Part shown: positions 42,007-53,446 of the stretch, one piece after another | Layout of the letters: every line of letters begins with the position of its first letter | How positions within the stretch are numbered: position 1 is the stretch's first letter | DNA from: Tetramitus jugosus | Lineage: Eukaryota; Heterolobosea; Eutetramitea; Acrasida; Vahlkampfiidae | Direction: 5' to 3' | Assembly (NCBI GenBank): GCA_937625935.1 | Contig: OW569351.1 | Span: 496,001-560,000 of the forward strand | Length of the DNA: 64,000 nucleotides | The notes under the pieces: model-generated | The model's input: only the letters and a program-made list of their open reading frames with translations | The model's database searches: none | Told to the model about the DNA's origin: nothing | Position numbers and translations under genes: made by a program

Positions 42007-43872
42007 ATGGAAGAAACACTTAGATTTACTGGAGCAGTTCATACTGATCCTACAATCACTGAACTGATCAACAGAGTTAGTAAGATTGTGATAATTAGAC
42101 ACGAACTTTTAAGTAATTACTCACAAATTCTGCCTTCCAATCACAGATTAATCAGTTTAGAAATGGCCATCTCCTTCGAGTTCAAGTTATGACTAGATCG
42201 AATGAAAATCTAACTTCTATCCAGAATGAAATTGAAGAAACCACTCGGGAATGGATTGCAATATGTGATGAAGCTTCACTATCTATTGATACTGTGCCTC
42301 TCGAACTCTATGTACGATTTCAATGCATCAATATGTCGTTGGTTTGTCCAACTTTTAGCGTAGATTCAACTAACTAGTTTTGATCATGGATCTCCTACAC
42401 AGCTTGTTAATCCTCAGGATTGGTTTCGAGAATGGTACCAAAAGATAAACACCGCTCGTCAGCTCCTCCACTCTTCTCAAAGAGTTGACATGAAAACCTA
42501 CGCTGACCAATACCCATCGCAACAGTTCAAGTCACGGCCGACTTGGTCCTCGCGGGTGCCACCTGTCGGTCCAGATCGAACACCTCAGATCAAACTATCT
42601 TCTAAACCGCAGACTCCCAATACCAATGAGTCTCCGTCTTTTATTGTCAGTCCTGGACTGGAACCATCACTATTGTATTCTCCTCCAAATGGTCATGCAA
42701 ATAGTCCAAGTAAGACCAAACCGAGTAATCTATCCGAGTTGTTCAATCATAGTAAACGAAATGTCGATATTATTCGAGAACAATGTAAGCAAGCGAGTAT
42801 AGCTGTTATCGAGCATCGATCAAATCGAGATAAATTGATTGCCGAAGTAGATTTAATGGCATTGCAAAGAAGTAACGCAGACCCAGATCAATATTTTCAA
42901 CAGGGACTAGCCCTGTTGGAACAATTAAAAACTAAATATCTAACTGAACTGGATCAACTCCAAAAATTTGAAGCCAAATACAAGAAAGAAGCAGATGACT
43001 ATGCCAGTATCGTAATGGGAGGTAGGACAAAATCTCCCCAGCGAGTCAGTTTTGCCTCAGAACCGATTCCCCATACTCCATATGCTAGCACTCCTAAGTT
43101 GAGACCTCATAGAGAATTATCCGTTTCTCAACCTATTACTCCATCTCAGATCGAAGAAAGAAGAGACCAGCAAGAACTATTGAATACATTTGAGAGATTG
43201 AGCAGCTCCATCTCCAAACATAAGTTCAAAAAACTCAACAAGAATACTGACAACATATCTCAACCTGACTTTAATCAACAAGATACACAATCTGATGAAC
43301 TGTACAATACAAAGTTGGAGGTGGATTTTAGAACAAGCGAACATTATGCGCCGGAACCTCTGGAAAATGGTGCTGATACAGGTGTGGCCAATGCCAGAAG
43401 AAGGCTGCAAGAGAAAATGATTCAACAAAGGATAGAACAAGAGAACAGAGAGAAAGAAGCTCTAAACAAACAAAATAGCTTGAATCAAGTGTATGATTCT
43501 CAGCATCGCCAAAGAGAAAAGTCTGTGTCGTTCAATAGATCCCACGAAGATTTTGAATTGCAAGAAATTGAGGATGAATTGAACTTGAAATCTCAATCAG
43601 AACCTGACAGCACCCCGAACAAGCTCAGTGAAGCTCGAAGAAAGGCTGGGATCAGGATTCGTGAGTCTCGTCTCAAAGCTGAAGAACAGAGAAGAAGAGA
43701 AGCCACTCATCAGGAGCATAAGAAAAGCGAAGCTTTCAAGAAGAGAAATGACCGGTTAGAACGTTTCAAGGTGGAACTATCAATGAAAGAAGAACTAACT
43801 CAGAATCAAGCAGCTCATGAAACTTTGGAACCAAACTACAGAGCTTCGCTCAGACACTCTCAAACTAAATAA
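42007..43872 (+). CDS. Coiled-coil protein, unknown function (three exons, model tentative)
   Basis: Proposed exons 42007..42075, 42156..42311 and 42403..43872; introns of 80 nt (donor GTTAGT) and 91 nt (donor GTACGA); 564 aa. All junctions are phase 0. Alternative acceptors nearby (9 nt upstream for intron 1, 12 nt downstream for intron 2) would also keep the frame. The third exon alone encodes 489 residues: a Pro/Ser-rich stretch, a long coiled coil (NVDIIREQCKQASIAVIEHR and following), then basic helices with EEQRRREATHQE. I recognise no domain. It lies between the C2HC finger gene and BBS7, and coiled coils of this kind are common in basal-body proteins, but this is only context. The third exon is secure; the first two are likely. 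Confidence 0.6.
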
Positions 43873-43926
43873 AATTGTCCGTCGATTACAAATTCTCTCC
43901 CAGCACAAATTCGACAAAACAAAAGA

Positions 43927-46290
43927 ATGACTTCCAACAAACTTGAGAGCTATGGACGAATTGATCTGATAAAAGTTCAAACCATGCAAAGGAATTGTTT
44001 AAAGTTCTTCTCAAGAGGGAAGAAGACTCAACAAAAGGTGATTCTTGGAGATGATAGTGGTACTATCCAATCTTTCAGTGTTAATAAGGGATATGTAACA
44101 GTATGTGTACAACCGTTAGACTCAAGTTTAACAAATGTAATAGCTATGACTATGTTCTCACTAACTCTTCCATCTGAACAGAACAACTTCAAAACTCTGC
44201 CCAGAGAAAAGAGAATTTCAAGTGTTGCAGTTTCCAAGGACAAAGCATTCTTCAGTTCCAATCGTATAGTTAGAGGAATCACGAAGAAGGGAAAAGAATA
44301 TTATAAGCTTGATACTTCTGTTCCTGATGACATCGTTAATCTGAGTGCCCATGCACCTAACATCTATGCTACTGGAGAATACATCATGTACCAGTACTGT
44401 GACTCCGTCGAACAGTCATTCTTCATGTCACCTGATCGCATCAATGCAATGACAAGTTTCAATGCTCTCGATTCCACTGTTGAAGATGCCGTTCTTGGAT
44501 GCAATGATAGAATAATACGTATAGTACGAAATTCTATTGTTCTACTAGAAGTAGTTGTAGAAGGAGCTACTTCCTCACTCTCTCCCTATGCTGTAGAACA
44601 AGATCGATTGTCGAAACAGTATGTCTAATTTATTCCGTTGTTGACTAGGAATGAAGGAACTTATCTTCTTCTTTTTAGAACTCTACTTTATGGAACAGAG
44701 AACGGTGTATTAGCTAATCTTCAACTCGGAGAAGACAGTGTCAAAAAGCTTTGGGATGTATCTGGACGCCACTCAATTCAGTTAATTACACCAGCCTCGC
44801 TTTCGATGAGTGGTGAAGACGATATTCTAGTGGGAAGAGATAATGGATTGATTCAAGTTTACACGTTCGACTCCTCCCCTGTTCCTAGATTAGCATTTGA
44901 AAGAAATGTCGAAGAGAGTATCACTGGATTGGAAGCTGGATTTCTAACGAATTCAAATGAACGAGACATTGTAGTCAGTACCTATTCCGGTCGAGTGATG
45001 GCCTATACTCACGACTCAAGACCCGAGTCAACCGATGCAGATGGTTTAAACTCCATCTTTCCCGAAAGCGCTACAAAATTGGCCCTGAAATTGTCAAAGA
45101 AACTTCATAACTCTAACAATCAAAAGGTTGTTGGTGTGAGCTATCAGGAGAAAATGAACGCTCTTGCTAAGGATATTGACAAAATAGATCAAAAACTGAC
45201 TGAGGTGAAAACGAAATACAATCGATTATCCTCAGATATGGTTGCAGTTCATTGTAAATACAGTCTTAAGTCAAAGTTCACATTGGATTCAGAATCGGCA
45301 TGTTATCGTCTAACGATCGAACTAGATATCAGTATTGATTCCATATCATTGTATTGTGAATCGCCAATGGACATTGTCGAGCTAGAAACTCCCAATTTTG
45401 CAGTTAGCGATAATGCCCAGATAGAACCAGTGTCAGAGAAGCAAGATAGATACTTCATTGTTGTGTTCAGAGCTACTGAGAGTGTCAAGAGATTTGAAGT
45501 CTTATTGAGAAGTGCGGAGGGACAATATGGAACTATGGAAGCCTTCATCACTCCAAAGTTAACGCCGAAGATTGCAAAAGTAGAGACCTTTCAAATCAAA
45601 CCTCTGTCACTTCACGAGAGATTGCATGAATTAAATGAAGAAAGCGAGAAGAGACCAATGAATACTTTGAATATTACAGGGGCATTCACTCTATCAGAAG
45701 TGCACTCCTGGATCGCTACTTGCCTCGAAGGAATACCAGACAAGATCACAAAAGAAGAAGTATCATACTTTTTCAAATCAACCTTCCAGGACACAGTCCT
45801 CATTGCCAAGTGCAAGAAGGGAGAAGCCGTGTTCAAATCAGACAACTTAAGTTCAATTGCCGTTTTGGACGAAGTAATTACCAAGGAAGCTACTGAGCGT
45901 AAGAAACGAGTCAATACGACCTTTAAGATGGAAGATGAGACGTTCGCAAACGTTCTCAAACTACTGTACCCAAAGATCGAGTACCAGCTACAGCTCTCTG
46001 AAAAAATCAAACTCATTGAGCCATTGAAGGAACTTCAAATGCAAGAGGAAGACCTGTCCTTCATCAGCTCAGAATACAAGTGGATCTTGGACAACTCGCA
46101 GCGTCTGGTCGAGGAGCACACTCAACAGAAAACTCGCCTAAACTTTTTGCATGATATCGTCTTGAAACTCTGCAGTGATCGATACAAGTTTAAGAGACAG
46201 AACCCACAACAAAAACTGGATCAGCTCAAACGACTGCTCCAGACGAGAGAGTACGATCTTTGGTCCCTGACACAGTTCTTTAGCGCGTAA
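43927..46290 (+). CDS. BBS7: BBSome subunit BBS7 (three exons)
   Basis: Exons 43927..44100, 44182..44618 and 44679..46290; introns 44101..44181 (81 nt, in frame and stop-free, donor GTATGT) and 44619..44678 (60 nt, donor GTATGT); 740 aa, close to animal BBS7. The N-terminal beta-propeller has VILGDDSGTIQSFSVNKG and, after the second splice, LSKQTLLYGTENGVLANLQL. Later come DILVGRDNGLIQVYTFDSSP, RDIVVSTYSGRVMAYTHD, KRFEVLLRSAEGQYGTMEAF and the C-terminal appendage block PMNTLNITGAFTLSEVHSW. BBS7 is a BBSome core subunit that moves membrane proteins in cilia. Skipping the first intron would add 27 residues inside a propeller blade. This is strong evidence for a cilium in the organism's life cycle. 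Confidence 0.95.
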
Positions 46291-46317
46291 AAATATTCAC
46301 CATTTGAAACGAACAAA

Positions 46318-46335
46318 TTTTTTGGCGCCAAAAAA
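46318..46335. promoter_or_regulatory. 18-bp perfect palindrome with E2F-like core
   Basis: TTTTTTGGCGCCAAAAAA is a perfect palindrome placed 19 nt before the ATG of the histone-fold gene. Both halves match the E2F/DP core TTTGGCGC, so it could bind E2F in either orientation. This fits the likely replication role of the gene. Confidence 0.55.
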
Positions 46336-46354
46336 CTTGGAAACGAAAGGAAGA

Positions 46355-46786
46355 ATGGACACAACTACAGACGAGGATCAATATGCACAAGATCCCATGC
46401 TCATTGACGAGGAAGAGGACAGCACAAATCCACAAAGAAATGGTGGGAATTCTTCAACAGGTGACTCCAACGCCGGCATTCTCGAAACGAAAGCACTGGT
46501 CGATTTGCCCATTGCGAGAGTGAAGCGAATTATGAAGAGTGATGTTGATGTGAAACTGATATCACCTGAAGCAGTGTTGTTGGTTGCCAAGGCTGCTGAA
46601 CTATTGTTGGAGCACCTGGCCGAGGAATCAAGCAAGCACACTGACTCTGACAACAGAAAGATTATTCAATACAAGGATGTGGTCCAAGCAGTGAAAGAGT
46701 GCGATGTGTTTGACTTTCTGGAAGATATTGTGCCCGAACGGCATAACCTTCAATCATTAATTGATAGTCGGGCAGCTAAACGTTAA
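46355..46786 (+). CDS. Histone-fold protein, CHRAC1/POLE4 (Dpb3)-like
   Basis: 143 aa; the ATG at 46355 is used because the frame upstream begins only with TTG. An acidic N-terminus of about 45 residues precedes a single histone fold of NF-Y/CBF type: LPIARVKRIMKSDVDVKLIS, AVLLVAKAAELLLEHLAEES, then IIQYKDVVQAVKECDVFDFL. The pattern LP.ARVK.IMKSD is closest to CHRAC1, POLE4 and yeast Dpb3, which pair with an NF-YB-like partner in DNA polymerase epsilon or chromatin-remodelling complexes. NF-YC and DRAP1 are less likely. The gene starts 64 nt after the BBS7 stop on the same strand, and a palindromic E2F-like element lies between. Confidence 0.85.
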   Translation: MDTTTDEDQYAQDPMLIDEEEDSTNPQRNGGNSSTGDSNAGILETKALVDLPIARVKRIMKSDVDVKLISPEAVLLVAKAAELLLEHLAEESSKHTDSDNRKIIQYKDVVQAVKECDVFDFLEDIVPERHNLQSLIDSRAAKR

Positions 46787-46934
46787 TGTATTCTCACGAT
46801 AATTATTTATAATAATGTGATTGTATCATGAATGAGCCATATGGTGAATGATAATCTGGTGCAGAAAACTCTACTCAATAAAAATTGTACAGGTTACACG
46901 ATTGTGTTATTTATATCAATGTGCAGTTTGAAAC

Positions 46935-48680
46935 TTAAAAGTCAAATGGATTGTCATCAAATGCATTGCTTGATGTTGTAGTGGTAGATGGTGGTCTATA
47001 ATTATTGGTACTTGTGCTGGTGTTGTTGTTGCTTGAAGAGAATGATGGACCCAAATTGGCAAACGGATCATTGTTCACTGGCTTTGGTTGCTCTTGGAAA
47101 GCAGGGTTGAGTTGTGGACCTCTGCTTGGCTGAGGCATAGCATTGTTGTTGACACCATAGGCATTAGGTTGTGGGTTGTGTTGAGGTGCTTGATTGTTCC
47201 ATCCACCACCCATGGCACCGCCCATTCCTTGATTGTTCATCATCATGAGTGGTCCATTTGGTTGTTGATTGTTCCATCCACCCATCTGCTGAGGATTCAT
47301 GTTCATGTTCTGATATGGATTATTGTTGTTGTATGGTTGATTCATTGGTGCACCATATGGATTGTTCATCATGTGATGATGTTGTTGTTGATGTTGATGA
47401 TGCTGCTGATTGAATTGATTGTGAGCATATGGATTATTGTTGACAGGTTGAGAGACTGGTGCACTGAAAAAGTCGTCCAATCCACCTCCACTGGCAGGAG
47501 GAGCAGCACCAAATCCAGAAGCATTAAACTGTTGTTGATGCTGTTGTTGTTGTGGCTGTGGAGCAGGATTAGTTGGGAAATTGCTGAATAATTCATCGGC
47601 CAATGAGAATCCAGCCTTCTTTGGTGGTGCACTAGTAGTCGCAGTAGTAGCACTCTTATTGCTGTTGCTGCTAATGTCTGCCTTGCTAAAATCAACTTCA
47701 AACTCAGAGTCATCAAATCCACTACCATTGTTCGCAGCAAATCCACTGCCATTGCTATCGTTTCCACCAAAAAAGTCATCGAATCCAGCACTCTTCTGTT
47801 GAGAAGAAGCAGATGTGGATGACTTCAAATTGACACTGGCGCGATTCGGTTTCACATCCTCTGTAAAATCAAAGAATGAAGTCGCATTGGACGATGTTCT
47901 TGCTCTAGTGACTTCAATCTTTGCTGGATTGTGAATCAATTTCTGAATGGGTTGTGGCTCTGGCAAATCAGAAGAAGATGTGTCAAATGCTGGTGAGTTA
48001 CGATTGGCAACTACTGGTGATGATGGTGATGCATTGCTACTGCCGCTGTTACTGCTACTGTAATACTTTTTCAAAACATAAGTGTCGTGAATAAACTTTT
48101 TAATCTTGGCTTCGTCTCCAACGTTTGGCTTTGGAGTGGTTTTTTGATTCCAATTGGCTCTCCATGTCTTGTGAGCCACCTACTCTCGCCATTATCAAAT
48201 CATAATTTGTTGATCATATATTGTGTTTGTTTGTTTTTCGTTTGTTTGAAACAATGAAATGGGTGAGTGTCAAGATTGATCCATAACAAAGAATAATGAC
48301 CATCAATGATCAAAAAAAATACACATACGTCGTTGCCATGTGCCTTCATAAACTCAACCTCAGAGTCCTTAAAGTTGGTCATTGAAATACCCTTTGGTTT
48401 AAATTGGAAATTACGACTGTGTTGAAAAAAATATAAATCACAGTGAGTCATATGTGTGATCCATCATTTTTTTGGAGAAGAAGCCACAGACAGAGAAAAC
48501 ATGATCAAAAAAAGCTACATACTGAACACCTGCACATGGAGTACAGACAAAGATGCCAAAATCCAATACGACATATGGAGTTGATTTCATGGTACAGTCC
48601 ATACAGACTCTGTTCTCTCCAACGAGAGCGAGCTTACGGAGAGTCTCTTGATTCTTTTCAGCTTTCATTTTTGCAGACAT
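46935..48680 (-). CDS. AGFG-like ArfGAP protein with Asn/Gln-rich tail (three exons)
   Basis: Exons 48523..48680, 48329..48416 and 46935..48179; introns of 106 and 149 nt, both with GTATGT donors; 496 aa. Splicing builds the ArfGAP zinc finger: CMDC, 16 residues, CTPC, then GVHRNFQFKPKGISM with the arginine finger, HGND and VAHKTWRANW. The order resembles AGFG proteins. The tail has FDDFF/DDFFS motifs, DPF and a terminal NPF within DDNPFDF, which are typical ligands of AP-2 and EH-domain endocytic proteins. It likely stimulates GTP hydrolysis by an Arf during clathrin traffic. The ARF-like GTPase with Ser71 in this window would be an atypical partner. Much of the 380-residue tail is Asn, Gln and Met. 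Confidence 0.9.
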
Positions 48681-48980
48681 TTTTGTGTGTTGTTGTCTTT
48701 GCGCGCGAGCGAATGATGAGGAGAGATGATGATGATCAAGTCAAAGCTTTGCGTGTTTTTGTGTTGTTTTCTGGAGAACTTTCAGACGCGTTTCAAAAAA
48801 GAGATACGCGACGTTGATTTTGTCTGTTCATTCTCTCGGACTATTGTCGGACTATACTCAGTTCAACATGTGAAATTGAATGTTCAATGACGACGGAGTC
48901 AACCAGAAGTCAACCCGAGAAAAGCAATCTTTTTGCAAAAGAAAAAACAAAGTCACAACGTATTATCCACAGAATTTAAG
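48681..48980. other. Divergent promoter between AGFG-like gene and eL29
   Basis: 300 nt between outward-facing starts. A direct repeat CGGACTAT occurs at 48837-48844 and 48848-48855, spaced 11 bp, about one helical turn. A GCGCGCGAG stretch lies near the AGFG-like start. No gene is seen. Confidence 0.45.
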
Positions 48981-49151
48981 ATGGCAAAGTCAAAGAACCA
49001 CACCTCTCATAACGACCACAGAAAGGACCACAAGAACGGTATCAAGAAGCCAAAGAGCGGTTTGAAGACATCCACAAAGGGAATGTACAGACCATTCTTG
49101 AAGAACTTGAAGTTTGCCAAGAAGTACAACAACAAGAAGAGATCCGAGTAA
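48981..49151 (+). CDS. RPL29: Large-subunit ribosomal protein eL29
   Basis: A 56-residue protein, [20 protein letters not shown] at its start, followed by [20 protein letters not shown] and a Lys-rich end. It aligns along its whole length with eukaryotic eL29, which has the same size and the same MAKSKNHT N-terminus. It binds rRNA on the 60S subunit surface. It is single-exon. Codons are strongly biased to AAG, CCA and ATC, as expected for high expression. Confidence 0.96.
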   Translation: MAKSKNHTSHNDHRKDHKNGIKKPKSGLKTSTKGMYRPFLKNLKFAKKYNNKKRSE

Positions 49152-49288
49152 ATTGATGGACATCAACCAACAACAATTAAAAAGCATCGCATTTCTAAAC
49201 TTGAGTTGTTTTTGTTTTTTTGATGACGAATGTTTTGCGGACATTTTTTATAAACAAAATAATAATTTCATAATAATAATTTATTGCT

Positions 49289-51974
49289 TCATTCTATGAG
49301 AGAAAGATTTAGCCTTGCCCTTTCGTCTGCTACCTCCTTTTTCATTTCTTCGTCGTGCTTCTTCTTGAGTTCGGAGATTGTTCTTCTGGCTCTGTGTTGT
49401 CTGTATGATTGCTGGATTTTTGTTGCCCAGTAGTTCATGCGTTCTTGTTCATTCTGCTTCTTCATATTTGCTTCGTGCAGTTTCTTCTGAGCTTCACACT
49501 CCCTCTTTGCACTCACTCTCCGCCATTGCTTTTGGATCTTGGTGGCTGACAGATTTTGAGTTTCGAGGCTCTGAGATAATGTGCCTGGCTCAGCTTTTTC
49601 CTTCTGGTCGTCCTTATTCTCAATCTTTTGGGCAATCAATACTTTTTCTTCCAGTTCTTTGTCTTCGGTCTTCTTCGAGCCCTCTGCTTGTTTGATTGAT
49701 GTGCCTGCCGAGTGCTCTCTCTCGGTCAACTTGTTCTTGAGAATGTGTTGGTTGATGATAGCTCTGACGGTTGCTTGCAAGAATGTTAGAGCTCTTCTCT
49801 GTTGTTTTTCATTCTCTCTGTTGCTTGCTTCATTCGGAATCATGCTTGACGAATGGTGCTTGAATTGTCGTTGGATCAATGTCACAGCAGCATTCTTGTC
49901 CTCTCCATCCTTCTGGGATAGAGGTACAGTCGCTCTTATCGCAGATTGAAGTTTGATTATTCTCTTCTCTAGTCTTTGATTCTCGTACTCTTTCTTCTCT
50001 TGTTCATGTTGAGCTCTCATCTGTTCGTCATATTGTCTCTTGCTTTCCTTCATAACTCTCCTTGTTCTATGTCCTTTAAATATCCGTTGAATAGAGGAGA
50101 CAGAAGAATTTGCTGTGTCTCTCTTCCGCTGATATTGTTCAGAATAGTAGCCCATGTTCATCAAGTTCATCACTATTCTCTTCATTTCGAGTACCTCATT
50201 TGAATACTTATCATGTTGGGCGGATACGTGCAGTTTTCTAAAGATTCTCTGTAATACATGAATGCTTTCCTCTTCAGTCAAAATTTTCTCCTCCTTTTGT
50301 GGTTCATTGGATATGTTGAGATTGTACAGCTCTAGTTCTTTGAAGAGTATATCTTGTGCTCTCATAATTCTCTCCTTGAAGGGATCTGATTTCTTTGTTT
50401 CAACATTATCTTTTTGAGGGGACAGCAGCTCTGAGATGGATGATGACTGGTCGATATGCGAGTCGGTTCGTGATGGACTGCTGCTCCGATTAACGTTCGG
50501 AGAGACACCAAATTCGATTCCAGGCATCATGAATGGATTTTGATACAGGTTTGTTGTTTTGTTAATCAGTGATGACAGAGATGAATCCACAAAGAAGTTT
50601 AGGTCGAACATGATCTTCAACAGGTAATTCTGTTGCTGCCATATAAACGGTTTCTGGTGACTCATTCTCGATCTCCACCGATCGATAGATTCAACAACTT
50701 CCAGGGTTGAGATTCTGATGTTGGTTAACAGGCTCTTAACATCTCTTGTGATAGAGTTTCTTCCTTCCAATAAATCTGTCCCTTTCAAACGTAGGATTAG
50801 TTGTTGCAAGTTCACTAGTTGAGCTTCTCTCTCAGTTATATTTTTTAGAGTTAATATTGTATTAGCTCTATATTCAGTCAGCTTTTGAACCTGATGGAGA
50901 GAAAGAATTAGTATCGAAATAAAAGGGCCTTGTGAAAAAATAAATAGGGAGTCCATACTTCTTGTGATAAGACTGCAATGTTCTCTTTTGTGGGCTCAAG
51001 CATATATAGTTCTGCAAATTCTCTTCTTTCCCTTTTGGAAATCCGTAAATCTTTCCACAGTTTACGGATTCTCGTCACAAGTTTATCAAACAACTGATCG
51101 TGATCAGCGTAGGGTGAATCATAGAAAATGGGAGGATTGACAGCTCGAATGGAGTCAAATGTGGAATTTTGTTCCGAGTAAATGGGATGATGAGCAATAC
51201 CTCGCTTAACAGCTGGAAGTTGAGAAGCTCTTTGTGTCCTGGAACTCCTGTTAGTCGATTGTCCATTGGATTTTTTCTCAGCGAGGATGTCATTTAGATT
51301 GTAGCGACTTCTTTCTTTTCGTTTCGCGCTGGATTTAAATATGCTGGATGACGTGAAGAGTCTCGCATGAATATCTTGAGTAACATCATACTGAGGCATG
51401 GGATCCAAGTGAAAGCGATTATTCCATTTAGCCTCTCTGTCTGCATAGGAGTGCTTCATTCGTTGTGTTTGTAATGATTTCCTACAAGATCATTTGTTGT
51501 TCAGTGTTAGAAAGTCAACCTATCACAAAATCAAAACAGTAACGATTCATACAATACACGCTGATCATAGAGAATGGCTTGAGGAACTCTAGTTGTGGAA
51601 TGTCCAGAAGAGGATTTTGCCTTTGGCTTTTGTGAAACACCATTACGAGAGGAGTAAATAGCGCCTGATGATGCATGCCTCACAGTACTTGTTCTCGCGT
51701 CGCCTCTTCCTATTGATTGAGAGTCCGAGCGCAGTCTTCTCATTCGTTCTTCTTCTTCATCGTAGCTATCATAGGCTAAATCATTACCGTTATGGTGATG
51801 ATTGTAGTAGTTTCGGTCTTGTGGAGCTCTAGTTGATTCGGCACTTCTTGTTCTTTGTAGCACTAAGCTGTTATCGTCATTGAAGCCTATTCTCATAAAA
51901 TTTCGACCGAATTTTGTTCTTGTGAACAAAGGACTGACCTCGTTGGGATTCATTGGTGAATGTGGATGGTACAT
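49289..51974 (-). CDS. IQ-motif calmodulin-binding-type protein (three exons)
   Basis: Exons 51553..51974, 50959..51481 and 49289..50890; introns of 71 nt (donor GTATGA) and 68 nt (donor GTATGG); 848 aa. The joins restore a split Leu codon (QRVL then KSLQTQRMKHSY) and SQE then VQKLTEYR. At least four IQ-type sequences lie in the C-terminal third: SIQRIFKGHRTRR near residue 578, LIQRQFKHH near 648, KIQKQWRRVSAKR near 763 and KIQQSYRQHRARR near 805. They are embedded in a long charged coiled coil. IQ motifs bind calmodulin or centrin-like EF-hand proteins. The N-terminal exons hold no known domain. The architecture resembles axonemal IQ proteins, but the family is not identified. Confidence 0.82.
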
Positions 51975-52153
51975 GATGAATGAATAAAGTCAGCTCAATT
52001 TACTCTCTGTTGTGAGCTCTTGATTGTTGTTATTGTGTTTCGTAATTGCTGCTACTGTTGCCCTAATTGGTAGCTTTTATTACGAACTGGTGATAAGCTC
52101 TTTGGTGGGTGTAAAAACGTGCCGCGCCATTTTGTAAATCAGCAGTTGAGAAA

Positions 52154-53237
52154 TCAGCAATTGAGTTCCACAATTTCACCTTTCCGCGTCGATTTCTTTG
52201 GGAGACGTTGCTGTGGTTGTGGTTGTCTTGGCGCTCTTGGAGGTTCTGCTTCCTCAAACAGAACATCGCCTTCGATATCCGTTGAGTGCTGATATGGTTG
52301 TTCTTGTGAGGCGTTCCGTATCGTATAAATATCATCAGCTGTTATGAAACGCTTCAGTCGATCAAAAGCCACAACAGCATTTGCCACAGTGTTCGAAAGC
52401 GAGCCTGTAATCTTTCGCGTAGCGTTTGCGTCAATGAGTGTGGGAAGAGGTGCCCTGTGTCCATACAGAGTCTTCTGCTCTTGTTCTAGGTACTTTTTGA
52501 CGGATGGATCATTCTTGTACTGGATCACGGCCATGACATCTGTATCGTACGCGTAGGCACCTGTTGCTGCTGCCTGCTGGTTATCATTCCATTCATCTTC
52601 ATCATCACTGTCCCGGTCACTGTCTTCATCGTGGTACATTCTGTTTCGAGATGCATTTCTTTGATGTGGTAGATGAGAATCGAGCATTTCATTTGAATGT
52701 GGCTGTCGCTGTTGCCGTCGTATTCTTCTCTGTTGAATACTGTGCAGAACATTGAGAGGATTCAGAACACTGATCATGCTCTTGGCTACGTTTGAATGAT
52801 TTATCCAACACAAACAAATGACGATTGTCAGATTGATAACAATGAATATAAGAGAAATAATTGCAACATACAATGACGCTCATTTTCGTTGTATTGTTGA
52901 TCCAAGGCCCGAAACGATTGATTACTTTGAATACTTCGCTTCTGGTTCCACTTTCGAAACAAGTGCTCTATGTTGTTGAAAAAGATCACTAGTGTAAATA
53001 AATGTGTGCAAAAAGTTTCATTTGGTCAAGCAATCATCTGATCCATCTGATATACATACGAAGAACACCCAGAACTAACCATGTTCTATGATCCACCTGG
53101 TGAAACAAAAAGAAACAATGCGTGTTAATAACATGTGTGTATGATCATAATTGAAAATGATAAGAGCTCAATGGCGAGATGATTACCTTGCCACTCAATA
53201 GTAGTTTCAAGATCAACGAAAGAGCTTGACCAATCAT
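52154..53237 (-). CDS. Single-pass membrane protein with basic/acidic cytosolic region (four exons)
   Basis: Exons 53187..53237, 53060..53096, 52872..52988 and 52154..52785; introns of 90, 71 and 86 nt (donors GTAATC, GTATGT, GTATGT); 278 aa. All junctions keep frame. Residues about 1-35 include the hydrophobic stretch WLVLGVLLIFF after KVDHRT. A basic region (RKWNQKRS, later QQRRIRRQQRQ) and an acidic Asp/Glu patch follow. A second hydrophobic segment appears if the third intron is not removed, but its bounds carry GTATGT and a GTAG acceptor, so I read it as intron. I recognise no family. The first ATG lies immediately beside an E2F-like element shared with the EXO1 side. Confidence 0.68.
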
Positions 53238-53238
53238 G

Positions 53239-53252
53239 TTTTCGCGCCCAAA
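53239..53252. promoter_or_regulatory. E2F-like site TTTTCGCGCCCAAA
   Basis: The sequence reads TTTGGGCGCGAAAA on the minus strand, a close match to the E2F/DP consensus on both halves. It touches the start of the minus-strand membrane-protein gene and lies 195 nt upstream of the EXO1 start, in their shared promoter region. Confidence 0.5.
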
Positions 53253-53446
53253 TTTGTATCGCAAGTTTTTTTGGTTTTCTGACGGAACATTAATCGCTTC
53301 CCGAAAATTATGGAAGAGGTTTTTTGGCTGGCGCAAACAAACATTACCCACCACCATCTCTCTTTGATTCTCTTTGTGAGTGCGACTGTGACACCACTAG
53401 TTTAGACCTAAGAAACGACATTTGACTCTCACTAGTCACAATAGAC

